DNA of 64,000 nucleotides. Source: Sedimentibacter hydroxybenzoicus DSM 7310 (GTDB lineage Bacteria > Bacillota > Clostridia > Tissierellales > Sedimentibacteraceae). Positions 17,125 through 25,790 of the stretch are shown piece by piece. The position numbers were made by a program, and so were the translations under genes. The stretch lies in NCBI RefSeq assembly GCF_013403245.1, contig NZ_JACBNQ010000005.1, positions 92,819 to 156,818 on the forward strand, in the 5' to 3' direction. Every line of letters starts with the position of its first letter. Position 1 is the stretch's first letter. Below the pieces are notes generated by a model. It ran no database searches. It saw only the letters and a list, made by a program, of their open reading frames with translations, and had not been told where the DNA came from.

Positions 17125-18951
17125 TTATTGTGCACTGTCAAAAAGCATCTCAAACTCTTTCCCGGATATTGTTTCTTTTTCTAACAGAGCCTCGGCAACA
17201 CGATGCAACTTATCCATATTTTCACTGAGGAGTGACTCTGTTCTATGATATGCGTTATCGATTATTCTACGCATTTCGTTGTCGATTTTAGCTGCAACTT
17301 CTTCCGAATAATTTCTTATTTTATTGAAGTCTCTGCCAAGGAATACCTCTTCGTCATTTGATCCGTACGTCATAGGTCCTAAATCGTCACTCATACCGTA
17401 TGTTGTAACCATTGCTCTTGCGATTTTTGTAGCTCTTTCTATATCGTTTGAAGCACCTGTAGATATGTCGTCAAGAGCTAATTTTTCAGCAACTCTGCCG
17501 CCTAATAATCTGACTATGCTCTCCTGCATATCTGATTTTGACCTGTATGAACGGTCTTCTTCAGGCAGATACATAGTAAATCCGCCTGCTCCGCCTCTCG
17601 GTATGATGGTAATCATATGGACAGGATCTTTGCTTGATGAAAGCTTTGCCACAACAGCGTGACCCGCCTCGTGATAAGCAGTAAGCTTCTTCTCGTTATC
17701 GCTTATAACCTTACTTCTCTTTTCAGGTCCGGCTATAACTTTTGTAATTGCTTCTTCAATTATATCCATTGATATCAATGTTTTATTTTGTCTTGCAGTC
17801 AACAATGCCGCTTCATTCATTGCATTTTCCAAATCGGCAGGTGTAAATCCGGGAGTTCGTTTTGCAACTATTTCTAAATCAATATCATCTGCAAGCGGTT
17901 TTTTTCTGACATGAATTTTTAATATTTCTTCTCTTGCCTTTACATCCGGAAGTCCAACGTGTACTTGTCTGTCGAATCTGCCAGGTCTCATCAATGCAGG
18001 GTCTAAAATATCCGGTCTGTTTGTTGCTGCAATGATAATTATTCCTTCATTGCCTGAGAATCCATCCATTTCAACCAGTAATTGATTCAACGTCTGTTCT
18101 CTTTCATCGTTTCCGCCGCCGAGCCCTGCTCCTCTTCTTCTTCCTACCGCATCTATTTCATCTATAAAAATTATACATGGTGCATTTTTCTTTGCCTGGT
18201 CAAACAAATCTCTGACACGGGAAGCACCCACACCAACAAACATTTCAACAAAATCTGAACCGCTTATACTGAAAAACGGCACTCCCGCTTCTCCTGAAAC
18301 GGACTTAGAAAGATATGTCTTACCTGTTCCCGGAGGTCCTACCAACAATACTCCCTTTGGTATACGAGCTCCAAGTCGAACAAATTTAGCAGGATTCTTT
18401 AAAAAGTCAACTATTTCGCTCAATTCTTCTTTTTCTTCATCCAGACCGGCAACATCGGCAAAGGTAATTTTTTTGCTGGGATCATCATCCTTTACCATTC
18501 TCGCTCTGCTTTTGCCGAAGGACATTGCCTTGCCTGTTCCTCCGCCCTGGGATTGCTTCATAAACACATACCAAAGAACTCCCAGAAGAACCAGCATTCC
18601 GATTGTCGGAAGTGCCTGAACCCACAAAGGTGTAGCAGGAATAGGTGCACCTATTACTTCAATTTGCCCTGTCTCCATTTTCTCTGCCAGGTATTTGTCA
18701 TGAAAGCTTCCTGAAAAAAAGAATAAGGCCGGTATATATGAGGTGAATTTTGTATCATCATTATAAACACCTTTCACTTCACTTTCCGTGAAAGTCAGTG
18801 TTTTTACATTGTTGTTTTCTAGCTGTATTATAAGCTCGCTGTAACTTATACTTTGTGCATCCTTAGCCGGCTCAACCATGTTTTGAACCAACATTATTAT
18901 TACTACAAATATAAGTATATACATAGCGATGCTTCTCATGAATCCTTTCAA
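17125..18951 (-). CDS. ftsH: ATP-dependent zinc metalloprotease FtsH
   Basis: The 608-residue membrane protease degrades misassembled membrane proteins and regulators. Two membrane segments are visible (about 7-25 and 110-131), enclosing a short extracytoplasmic domain. The AAA module has Walker A GPPGTGKT (205-212), Walker [12 protein letters not shown] and the second-region [10 protein letters not shown]. The zinc site HEAGH is at 427-431. It starts at TTG with GGAGG seven bases upstream. It lies after tilS and hpt, the classical order in Bacillus and Clostridium. Confidence 0.98.
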   Translation of the reverse strand: MKGFMRSIAMYILIFVVIIMLVQNMVEPAKDAQSISYSELIIQLENNNVKTLTFTESEVKGVYNDDTKFTSYIPALFFFSGSFHDKYLAEKMETGQIEVIGAPIPATPLWVQALPTIGMLVLLGVLWYVFMKQSQGGGTGKAMSFGKSRARMVKDDDPSKKITFADVAGLDEEKEELSEIVDFLKNPAKFVRLGARIPKGVLLVGPPGTGKTYLSKSVSGEAGVPFFSISGSDFVEMFVGVGASRVRDLFDQAKKNAPCIIFIDEIDAVGRRRGAGLGGGNDEREQTLNQLLVEMDGFSGNEGIIIIAATNRPDILDPALMRPGRFDRQVHVGLPDVKAREEILKIHVRKKPLADDIDLEIVAKRTPGFTPADLENAMNEAALLTARQNKTLISMDIIEEAITKVIAGPEKRSKVISDNEKKLTAYHEAGHAVVAKLSSSKDPVHMITIIPRGGAGGFTMYLPEEDRSYRSKSDMQESIVRLLGGRVAEKLALDDISTGASNDIERATKIARAMVTTYGMSDDLGPMTYGSNDEEVFLGRDFNKIRNYSEEVAAKIDNEMRRIIDNAYHRTESLLSENMDKLHRVAEALLEKETISGKEFEMLFDSAQ

Positions 18952-18969
18952 TTAAGCCCTCCTATTAAA

Positions 18970-18993
18970 TTACATCATCACATTATGATGTAA
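18970..18993 (-). terminator. Hairpin between hpt and ftsH
   Basis: TTACATCAT pairs with ATGATGTAA (18970-18978 with 18985-18993), and on the minus strand TTTAATAGG follows, a weak T-run. It could reduce readthrough from hpt to ftsH or be an operator. Confidence 0.45.
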
Positions 18994-19044
18994 TTGTATC
19001 ATAAAATGTAAATCATTACAATTGGTTTATATATTAACTTGAAA

Positions 19045-19584
19045 TCAATTGGAATATACTTCTTCCTTCAGCACTGCAATACATGGAAGGTTTCTGTATT
19101 TTTCCGCATAGTCAAGACCATAGCCAACCACAAATTCATCAGGAATTTTAAATCCGGTATATTTTATGGATAAATCAATTTTTCTTCTGTCAGGTTTGTC
19201 AAGTATTGTGCATATTTCAACAGATGCCGGACCCCTGCTCTTTAAATTTTCCACAAGATATGACAGTGTTAAACCGGAATCAATTATGTCTTCAACTATT
19301 AATACGTGTCTTCCTTCTATCGATGTATTCAAATCCTTTAATATCCTTACAACGCCGGATGACTGTGTATTTGTTCCATAACTTGAAATTGCCATAAAAT
19401 CTATATCTAAAGTTGTGTCGATTTGTCTCATCAAATCACTTACAAATATTACCGCACCTTTCAAAACACATACTAGCAACAAATCCTTATCCTTGTAATC
19501 TGCTGTTATTTTTGCTCCAAGCTCTTTAACCTTTTCTTGCAAGTCATTTTCTTCTATAAGTATCTCTCTTATATCCTTATCCAT
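19045..19584 (-). CDS. hpt: Hypoxanthine phosphoribosyltransferase
   Basis: The 179-residue purine-salvage enzyme makes IMP/GMP from hypoxanthine/guanine and PRPP. The PRPP loop VLIVEDIIDSGLTLSYL (about 95-111) carries the acidic EDIIDSG signature. LKGAVIFVSDLMRQI and the base-contact region DEFVVGYGLDYAEKYRNLP are also conserved. It overlaps the end of tilS by 8 bases and is followed by ftsH, as in B. subtilis. Confidence 0.97.
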   Translation of the reverse strand: MDKDIREILIEENDLQEKVKELGAKITADYKDKDLLLVCVLKGAVIFVSDLMRQIDTTLDIDFMAISSYGTNTQSSGVVRILKDLNTSIEGRHVLIVEDIIDSGLTLSYLVENLKSRGPASVEICTILDKPDRRKIDLSIKYTGFKIPDEFVVGYGLDYAEKYRNLPCIAVLKEEVYSN

Positions 19585-20962
19585 TTAGCTGCTCCCTTAT
19601 TGTAATATTTAATATTTTCCTTGTTGACGAAGTTATTTTAAAGCTGTTGTGAATTCTAAAGTCCTCTAACCACAATATGTTGTTGTCATCGGCTATAATC
19701 AGTTTTTTGTCTCTTTCTTCTTTAGGCACTTTCATATCAATGAAAATATCCTTAATTTTCTTGATACCCGTCATTCCGCAAGGAATCATACTGTCTCCCG
19801 TCAACCTGTTTCTTACAATCAACCTTCCTTCTATTAAATCATAGTCTATGCTGATTGTGTCCTTGTTCCCCGGATTAAATTCAGAAACGTCCAGCACTTT
19901 GCAGTGTATAACTTTACCGACTTCAGAAATTTCCAATGGCTCATGTAATACAATATTATATTTAAATTTTGGAATATTTTCAAGATTTTTATTAAATATT
20001 AATTTATCATAGCTTATTTCAATGTTTACAGCTTCTGTTAAGTTTATTTTTTTACCTGTCTTACCGTTGTTAACAAAGTCAATTACATAGTTGATATGCT
20101 TCATTTCAATGTTGACAGTATTGCCTTTCAGCACCTCTAATGCATATCTCAAAATCCTTCCCATTTCTTCCGGCTCTGTTTTTTTTAATTTTTCTATGCT
20201 TAGTATAACCTTATTATCGCCATTTGAAATAAGTACTTCACAAAAAATTTTTTTTATATATTTTTCTATGATTTTTTTGTCCCTGTCCATTGCTTCAGAC
20301 ATTCTGTACAGCGTATTTTGAATGTTAGGGTTGAAATTATTCTCTAAATAGGGTATCAAGTCCAGACGGATTTTATTCCTGCCGTAGATGCTTTGCGAAT
20401 TAGTTATATCAACGCAATATTCGTAATTATTACTATGAAGATACTCTAAGATTTCAAATTTTGAAACATTAAGCATAGGTCTGATAATATTATCCCTTTT
20501 AACAGACATGGCACTCAGTCCGTCAATGCCTGTTCCTCTTATTATCCTTTGAAGTACGGTTTCTGCCTGATCATTTAAATTATGAGCAACTGCAAGTATT
20601 CCGCCACCCACTTCATCCAAATTCTCTTTAAAAAAATTATATCTTAAAATTCTGCCCGCTTCTTCTTCTGTTACCCTGAGCTCCTTAGCATATTCGGCAG
20701 CATGTTTTCTCTTGACAAAAAGCTTTATATTGTACTTGCTGCATAGATGTTTTACAAATTTTTCGTCGTTAAAGGCATCATCGCCCCTATACATATGATT
20801 TATATGAGAAGCATACAGGTTAAAACTTAAATTTTCCTTTAGTTTTATTAAGTTATAAAACAAAAAAACAGAATCAGGCCCTCCGGACAGTGCTAACAGC
20901 ACATTATCACCGTGGCTGATTAAGTTTTTATTCAGTATATTACTTTTTACTAAATCGTGCAT
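19577..20962 (-). CDS. tilS: tRNA(Ile)-lysidine synthase
   Basis: The 461-residue enzyme adds lysine to C34 of tRNA-Ile2 so that it reads AUA codons. The N-type ATP pyrophosphatase loop LALSGGPDSVFLFYNL is near residues 22-37. HINHMYRGDDAFNDE and AVAHNLNDQAETVLQRIIRG follow, then RPMLNVSKFEI, and a TilS C-terminal domain with VRNRLTGDSMIPCGM. The start at 20962 is chosen because GAGGAAAAGT lies just before that ATG, inside the longer frame from 20974. It belongs to the conserved spoIIE-tilS-hpt-ftsH block. Confidence 0.95.
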   Translation of the reverse strand: MHDLVKSNILNKNLISHGDNVLLALSGGPDSVFLFYNLIKLKENLSFNLYASHINHMYRGDDAFNDEKFVKHLCSKYNIKLFVKRKHAAEYAKELRVTEEEAGRILRYNFFKENLDEVGGGILAVAHNLNDQAETVLQRIIRGTGIDGLSAMSVKRDNIIRPMLNVSKFEILEYLHSNNYEYCVDITNSQSIYGRNKIRLDLIPYLENNFNPNIQNTLYRMSEAMDRDKKIIEKYIKKIFCEVLISNGDNKVILSIEKLKKTEPEEMGRILRYALEVLKGNTVNIEMKHINYVIDFVNNGKTGKKINLTEAVNIEISYDKLIFNKNLENIPKFKYNIVLHEPLEISEVGKVIHCKVLDVSEFNPGNKDTISIDYDLIEGRLIVRNRLTGDSMIPCGMTGIKKIKDIFIDMKVPKEERDKKLIIADDNNILWLEDFRIHNSFKITSSTRKILNITIREQLNG

Positions 20963-21103
20963 ACTTTTCCTCATGTTCTTAACATATTTAAAATTATACC
21001 ACGATTTTCTATTATTAAAACTACTTTTTTATTTTTTATTAAAAATAGAAATTCCTGCTGAACGATGGGTGAACGATAGCACAACAATTGTTCTCTTATC
21101 GTT

Positions 21104-22684
21104 TTATCCTACCTTTGTCACTAATACCGTCATATCATCTATAACCGAATCCTGTCCTCTTAACGCATAGCTCAGTATGGAGTTGGCTATAGTCTGAGGA
21201 TCTTTCTTTACAAGAAGCTCTAAATATTTATCCAGATTTTTCTTTTCATCCATGCCGATGGAATCGGTAATTCCATCTGAAACCATAATTATTATATCTC
21301 CGATATGTATATTCTTTTTAAAAGAACTGTATTCAAAATTATCAAGTATACCCAGCGGCAGGCTTTTTCCTGAAATTTTGTCTACGCTTTTATTGCTTAT
21401 TATGTAAGTTGGAGCCGCACCCGCCTTATAAACCCGCATTTCTTTCGAACCGTAGTCTATTATGTTCAAATCAAATGTTACAAATCTTTCGTCTCCTAAT
21501 TTAAGCATTAATATTGAATTTAATGTCCTCAATATCTGTTCTTCGGTAAAATCAGTATATAAAAATTTCGACAGCAAATCTACTGCACTGTTGCTTTCAC
21601 TGCAGGCTTCTTCTCCTGAACCTATGCCGTCACACAATACTGTATAATATTTATCCGCCCGTGCTGCATGTGCGAAGTTATCTCCTGATACAATACTTCC
21701 ATCCTTAGTTGCTGTCGCACTGTACGTCCTGATTTTAATTCTTTTTATGTTTTTAAATTTAAATACATAATAGTTAGGAGATACAATTACTCTTTCAGTG
21801 CATTTAAGCTTTACCCCGCTGACATTTCTTACGATTAGTTCTATGGAACTCTCAACTTCTTCGGGACTCTTTTCTGTCTTAACCGTCAAGCTCAATATAA
21901 TGGAATTCTTATTGTAGGATACAACCTCAAAAAATTTTATATTTATATTATGCCACAATAGCTGTTCCCTTATTTTTATCTTTGCCTTTTCGGAAAAAAT
22001 ATTTATATATTTGGATTTTTTATATTCATCTATATTTGTAATTGTAGATGCAACTGTTGCAGCAGCTTCATTCCTGATATGTTTATCATTTGTATGATTT
22101 AAACTGTCATCATCTTTATTTTTGACTAATTCAGATTTAAGAGGTTTTTTTATATCCCTTTTAAATCTGTGAACATTTATTTTTTTTGTACCGTTTCTTA
22201 CACCTCTAATAATTTTTATTACTTCGTTGGATAAAATTATTGCGCTGAAAATAAAAAAAGTTTCAAAAATATTTAATATCAATCCATTTTTGCTGAACCC
22301 ATCCGCTACAAGTATGGTGGTTTTGGAAACCATTAATACCATGGCAGAATATCCTGCCGCTGCCAGAATTGTTTTGTCACCTTTTTTATTAATAAAGTAG
22401 GCATATACAGCCAACAGTATTATAATGTATACAAAGTTAAATTTAACTGATAAAACAGCCGAAATTGTAATAATAAGAAGAGATAATGATGCACCCTTGT
22501 TAAAGCTGTAAACACTAAACGCAATGATTGCAAAGGGAAATATTTCATGTATTATATTTTGCCTTGCAACCAAAAAACACACCAAAAAAATAATTAAATT
22601 TTGCTTGATGTGTTCTAATTCATTTTTAACAATGTTTTCGAAGAAATTTAAACTGAAACTTTTATCATTTGTTTTACCGATCAT
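21104..22684 (-). CDS. spoIIE: SpoIIE-type PP2C serine phosphatase, short form
   Basis: About 526 residues. The C-terminal third is a PP2C/SpoIIE phosphatase: GDNFAHAARADKYYTVLCDG with the metal-binding DG, SGEEACSESNSAV, and MVSDGITDS near the end. In B. subtilis SpoIIE dephosphorylates SpoIIAA to switch on sigma-F in the forespore and has ten membrane helices in about 827 residues. Here the membrane part has only about five helices (roughly 30-160), so the protein is much shorter while the phosphatase is intact. Position between divIC and tilS supports orthology. I use the ATG at 22684, with GAGGGG upstream. Confidence 0.9.
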   Translation of the reverse strand: MIGKTNDKSFSLNFFENIVKNELEHIKQNLIIFLVCFLVARQNIIHEIFPFAIIAFSVYSFNKGASLSLLIITISAVLSVKFNFVYIIILLAVYAYFINKKGDKTILAAAGYSAMVLMVSKTTILVADGFSKNGLILNIFETFFIFSAIILSNEVIKIIRGVRNGTKKINVHRFKRDIKKPLKSELVKNKDDDSLNHTNDKHIRNEAAATVASTITNIDEYKKSKYINIFSEKAKIKIREQLLWHNINIKFFEVVSYNKNSIILSLTVKTEKSPEEVESSIELIVRNVSGVKLKCTERVIVSPNYYVFKFKNIKRIKIRTYSATATKDGSIVSGDNFAHAARADKYYTVLCDGIGSGEEACSESNSAVDLLSKFLYTDFTEEQILRTLNSILMLKLGDERFVTFDLNIIDYGSKEMRVYKAGAAPTYIISNKSVDKISGKSLPLGILDNFEYSSFKKNIHIGDIIIMVSDGITDSIGMDEKKNLDKYLELLVKKDPQTIANSILSYALRGQDSVIDDMTVLVTKVG

Positions 22685-22757
22685 ATACTCCACCCCTCTA
22701 TGACTATGGTAGCAGAGATATAATGTAAAAGGCTGTCTAAATACGCGATAAAGAATT

Positions 22758-23213
22758 CTAATTTTCTAAATCCCCTTGAAATCCAATGCCTTGTATGAGC
22801 TTATTATCATTTTTGTTTTTATCTATGTAAATAATTTCATTCGGTTTAACCATTTTATATTGATTTCTTGCAATTTTCTCTACAAGCTCTAAAAGTTCTT
22901 CTTCGTTGTTCATTTTTTCAACATCACTTTTGAGCTCCTGAACCTTTTTTTCTACTTTTGCTTTTTCAAATAATTTTTCACCAATTTGATTGTCTAAATC
23001 ATTCAGCATCTGATATTGATTAACAGCGGTATAAGCAAAATATATGACAAAGACGGAAAACAGGAAATTAATTATATTAAATCTCCTTCTCTTCTTAATA
23101 GGAGCTTCAAACCTTTTCTGTCTGTTTTGTTCCTTGATTGCCTTTTCCTGCTGTCTGAAGTCTTCATTGTTTATTCTTCTTTTTAATGCTATTATCTTTT
23201 GTTCGTCGTGCAT
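22758..23213 (-). CDS. divIC: DivIC/FtsL-family septum protein
   Basis: This 151-residue bitopic protein has a basic cytoplasmic tail (KKRRRFN near 40), one membrane helix (about 47-65, IINFLFSVFVIYFAYTAV) and an extracytoplasmic coiled coil (about 72-108), followed by ARNQYKMVKPNEIIYI, typical of DivIC. It recruits late division proteins with FtsL and DivIB. AAAGGAGCAG precedes the ATG. The position after yabQ and before spoIIE matches the Bacillus order, although the S1-domain gene yabR is missing. Confidence 0.9.
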   Translation of the reverse strand: MHDEQKIIALKRRINNEDFRQQEKAIKEQNRQKRFEAPIKKRRRFNIINFLFSVFVIYFAYTAVNQYQMLNDLDNQIGEKLFEKAKVEKKVQELKSDVEKMNNEEELLELVEKIARNQYKMVKPNEIIYIDKNKNDNKLIQGIGFQGDLEN

Positions 23214-23245
23214 TTGACTGCTCCTTTCTTAGTCTTGTGCTTAGT

Positions 23246-23827
23246 TTAATGGCTTTTTCTTTTATTTATTGATTTTTTCTTTTGCTGTTTTTTTCTTTTG
23301 TTTGTTTTTTTTAATTGTTTCTTTTTATTATATAACATTTTTTTGTTTTTTGAAATCTTTTTTAACCTGAATTTATAAAATTTGTATCTTTTTCTTGCAT
23401 TATTCCTTATTTTTTCATATTTTAATTTAAAAGGATACAAAATAATCTTTAATTTTCTGATAAGGGCTTTAATTGGCTCAATTAACAAACCTATTGTTTT
23501 CTTAATAACATTTAACACCTTATCGACAATATAAATTAACAGTTTTAATATGTATCGGCTGATTCCGTAAAAATATAATAGTGCTCCAATCATAAATCCC
23601 ATAAGAATGAAAAATCTCACATTTCCGTAACTTAAATCGAAAATAAGTGTGATGCCTATGTAAATGCTTGTCAGCCAGTAAATCAAGTCACCGATTGCAG
23701 TACCAAAGGGACCCGGTTTTACATAATGTCTCAGCAACCTGTAAATGTCCCACATGCTGCCCAGTAGCATGCCGGCCATTATTGACACTGCGAGCATGTA
23801 TTCTTGAGAATATGGTAAGTAGTCCAT
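23246..23827 (-). CDS. yabQ: Spore cortex biosynthesis protein YabQ
   Basis: The 193-residue membrane protein has the YabQ pattern of about four helices in the first 100 residues (AVSIMAGMLLGSMWDIYRLLRHY, GDLIYWLTSIYIGITLI), then a long, very basic tail full of lysine (about 130-193). In Bacillus YabQ is made in the mother cell and is needed for spore cortex formation. The poly-lysine tail is longer than usual and its DNA is very A/T-rich. It starts 6 bases after yabP ends. Confidence 0.87.
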   Translation of the reverse strand: MDYLPYSQEYMLAVSIMAGMLLGSMWDIYRLLRHYVKPGPFGTAIGDLIYWLTSIYIGITLIFDLSYGNVRFFILMGFMIGALLYFYGISRYILKLLIYIVDKVLNVIKKTIGLLIEPIKALIRKLKIILYPFKLKYEKIRNNARKRYKFYKFRLKKISKNKKMLYNKKKQLKKTNKRKKQQKKKSINKRKSH

Positions 23828-23833
23828 TACAAC

Positions 23834-24106
23834 CTACTTAAACAACTTCTTTATCAAGCTTACTTTTTCTCTTTGACCTTCATATTCAGAGAAAACTAAT
23901 GAATTAATCTCACCCTTTACTATAAGCTTCCCTTCATCCACGTTTAATTTGCTTATGTTTAACCTTTCACCCTTGATTGTAAGCTTTCCTTTATTAGTTA
24001 GTAAAACAACCGCTTCATCATTAAAATTATCTACACCTTCAACACCTGTTACATTTAATATTTCTTTATTCTCAAGCAATAAGCTTTGAACTGCTTTTTC
24101 ATCCAT
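23834..24106 (-). CDS. yabP: Sporulation protein YabP
   Basis: This 90-residue protein has the small beta-rich YabP/YqfC fold: LNVTGVEGVDNFNDEAVVL, then TIKGERLNISKLNVDEGKL and VKGEINSLVFSE. YabP is a sporulation protein made in the mother cell and encoded with yabQ. I start at 24106, preceded by GGGGGGCAAAT; an in-frame ATG at 24148 lies upstream of that site. It is the first gene of the block, and a sporulation promoter is expected upstream but I could not identify one. Confidence 0.88.
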   Translation of the reverse strand: MDEKAVQSLLLENKEILNVTGVEGVDNFNDEAVVLLTNKGKLTIKGERLNISKLNVDEGKLIVKGEINSLVFSEYEGQREKVSLIKKLFK

Positions 24107-24194
24107 ATATTTGCCCCCCTGATTACCATAATATAAAAATAATTTCATTACTAATTATATGTCCAATTACTCATAATATGACTCAATACAAGGA

Positions 24195-24270
24195 AGGGGG
24201 ACACACCCTAATATGAAGGGGGACACACCTTTAGCATAGGGATACTCCTTGAAGTATAAGGAATGTCCCC
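24195..24270. repeat. Tandem GGGGGACACACC units with a partner end
   Basis: AGGGGGACACACC occurs at 24195-24207 and again at 24217-24229, and GGAATGTCCCC at about 24260-24270 can pair with the second unit. It looks like overlapping copies of a short inverted repeat. Confidence 0.6.
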
Positions 24271-24271
24271 G

Positions 24272-24348
24272 TCAAAATGAGATCCTTCGGTCTCAAACCT
24301 CAGAATGACGCATGATGTCATCCTGAGCTGCAGCGAAGGATCTCTCTT
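24272..24348. repeat. Dispersed repeat, copy 5, halves in swapped order
   Basis: CAAAATGAGATCC...CCTCAGAATGACG (right half) comes first, then GTCATCCTGAGCTGCAGCG with AAGGATCTC (left half). Either two partial copies abut or one was rearranged. Confidence 0.7.
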
Positions 24349-24350
24349 TT

Positions 24351-24821
24351 TTAACTTTTCTTATGCTTTTCCTTGTATATATCCCTTGCTAACCTGCCGT
24401 TAAGAATACTTCTTTTTAAAGATTTAATACTTTGCCTTGTCTGAATAACATGACCTGAATTCATTAAAATAGCTGCATGCCCATTCTTCAGAAATACTTC
24501 TTTGACAGAGTTTATATTTACATACCCGTATGCCGCATCATGCCTGAATATTGGTTCTCTTGCATTAACATAAACATAGACCATGTTCTCATTTATAACG
24601 ATTGGAACTTTATTTGTAATACCAAGTTCACTGCCATAATTTATTCTGTTGTGATACAAACTTATATTATAATAATCAGCCAGATTCTTTATACATGTTT
24701 CTATTGTTGCACTTTTTATAAAAGATTCATCTTTCGTTAAAATTTCCGTGCAGTTTCCGGTATCTTTCACATATATAGGCAACATGGCTTCGATCTCGTT
24801 GAATTTTAACATCTTTTTCAT
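24351..24821 (-). CDS. ComK-like protein
   Basis: The 156-residue protein aligns by eye with the body of competence factor ComK: a TEILTKDESF start region, VPIVINENMVYVYVNAREP matching ComK PIMVDPSNQIFLFPTLSSTRP, then GYVNINSVKEV matching GWISHVHVKEF, and GHVIQTRQSIKSLKRSI at the end. ComK activates DNA-uptake genes in Bacillus. It is shorter than B. subtilis ComK (192) and lacks the C-terminal tail. The start is at 24821, with AAAGGA ten bases upstream. It lies between the yabP block and a divergent sigma-factor gene. A competence role here is inference; a general regulatory role is equally possible. Confidence 0.65.
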   Translation of the reverse strand: MKKMLKFNEIEAMLPIYVKDTGNCTEILTKDESFIKSATIETCIKNLADYYNISLYHNRINYGSELGITNKVPIVINENMVYVYVNAREPIFRHDAAYGYVNINSVKEVFLKNGHAAILMNSGHVIQTRQSIKSLKRSILNGRLARDIYKEKHKKS

Positions 24822-24983
24822 TTTACACAAATCCTTTTATTAAAATTTACATTGAAATTTTAATACTATTTTTTTCTCGAAATTTAATCAGTTTCCACTC
24901 TGACTTACATGCTATCGCCATTTTTACATTGTCAATTTAATCTGTTATCCTTAAACTGCATCGTACGGGAAAGCAGGTGAAGC

Positions 24984-25556
24984 ATGGTTAATAATTCAGA
25001 TACTGATATTAATTATATTATTCAGATGTCCCTAAAAGGGGACAAGAAATATCAAGAAATTTTATTAAACGAATTAGAGCCTCTACTGTACAAAAATATT
25101 TACAAGTATTGGGGCTTAAGCAACCCCATAATCGAAGATTTGTTACAGGAAGGATACATTGTAGTGCTTCAGGCCTTGAAAGATTTTGATATAAATAAAG
25201 AAATTCATTTTCTTGCATTTATTAAAAGCAAGATAAAATATTTCTACCTTAATTGCTACAGAAGAGGCTTGAAGAATACAATCAATTTAACAAATCATCT
25301 TAATATCGATGATTTGGAGATAGATGATTCAAAAGAGAACGTAGAGGAAAAAGTTCTTAAAGACGAAGAAACCTCTTTGCTTAGAAGCTGCATTGATATG
25401 CTGCCGGAAAAGGAACAGCGATTAATATATTCATTTTATTTCGATGAAATTCCAGTAGGCGAAATTGCTGAAAAATTAAATATTTCCTACGGTGCTGCTT
25501 GCTGCAAAAAATCAAGAATTTTAAAAAGATTAAGGAGCTGTATCATCAGGAGGTGA
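24984..25556 (+). CDS. Sigma-70 family sigma factor, short form
   Basis: The 190-residue protein has a region 2-like part (DLLQEGYIVVLQALKDFD, about 55-75) and a C-terminal region 4 helix-turn-helix (LPEKEQRLIYSFYFDEIPVGEIAEKLNISYGAACCKKSRILKRL). It therefore resembles extracytoplasmic-function or SigO/phage-type factors that recruit RNA polymerase to a few promoters. No anti-sigma factor is adjacent. It is followed after four bases by a YvrJ gene, whose AGGAGGTGACG ribosome site overlaps the end of this frame, so the two are co-translated. Target promoters are unknown. Confidence 0.85.
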   Translation: MVNNSDTDINYIIQMSLKGDKKYQEILLNELEPLLYKNIYKYWGLSNPIIEDLLQEGYIVVLQALKDFDINKEIHFLAFIKSKIKYFYLNCYRRGLKNTINLTNHLNIDDLEIDDSKENVEEKVLKDEETSLLRSCIDMLPEKEQRLIYSFYFDEIPVGEIAEKLNISYGAACCKKSRILKRLRSCIIRR

Positions 25557-25560
25557 CGAT

Positions 25561-25704
25561 ATGGACGATATCTTAAATCTGATTGGAAATTTTGGATTCC
25601 CGATTGCTGTTGCAGTATATTTACTGGTGAGAATTGAAGCAAAGCTCAATCAATTAACAGAATCAATTTGTGAGCTCACCACTGCCATAAAGAGCATGAG
25701 ATAA
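25561..25704 (+). CDS. YvrJ-family small membrane protein
   Basis: This 47-residue protein reads MDDILNLIGNFGFPIAVAVY, then LLVRIEAKLNQLTESI and TTAIKSMR. It has one membrane helix (about 8-23) and a short amphipathic coiled tail, the YvrJ pattern, which also resembles small holin-like proteins. AGGAGGTGACG precedes the ATG. In B. subtilis yvrJ lies beside the two-part sigma-O genes, and here too it follows a sigma factor. Its function is unknown; a membrane-linked role in controlling that sigma factor is a reasonable guess only. Confidence 0.8.
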   Translation: MDDILNLIGNFGFPIAVAVYLLVRIEAKLNQLTESICELTTAIKSMR

Positions 25705-25790
25705 ATCTTTTTTCCCTCTTCCCTAAATTAATAAAACATGTTAATATAAAAACATATAATTATTATTTATGCGGCAGAGGGAGAATTTGT

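Noticed and set aside
21071..21104. Inverted repeat AACGATA...TTATCGTT between tilS and spoIIE as a terminator
   Set aside because: It has several mismatches and no T-run in the direction of transcription; support is too weak to list.
23270..23345. Poly-T/A tract as a replication or mobile-element feature
   Set aside because: It codes for the lysine-rich tail of YabQ on the minus strand.
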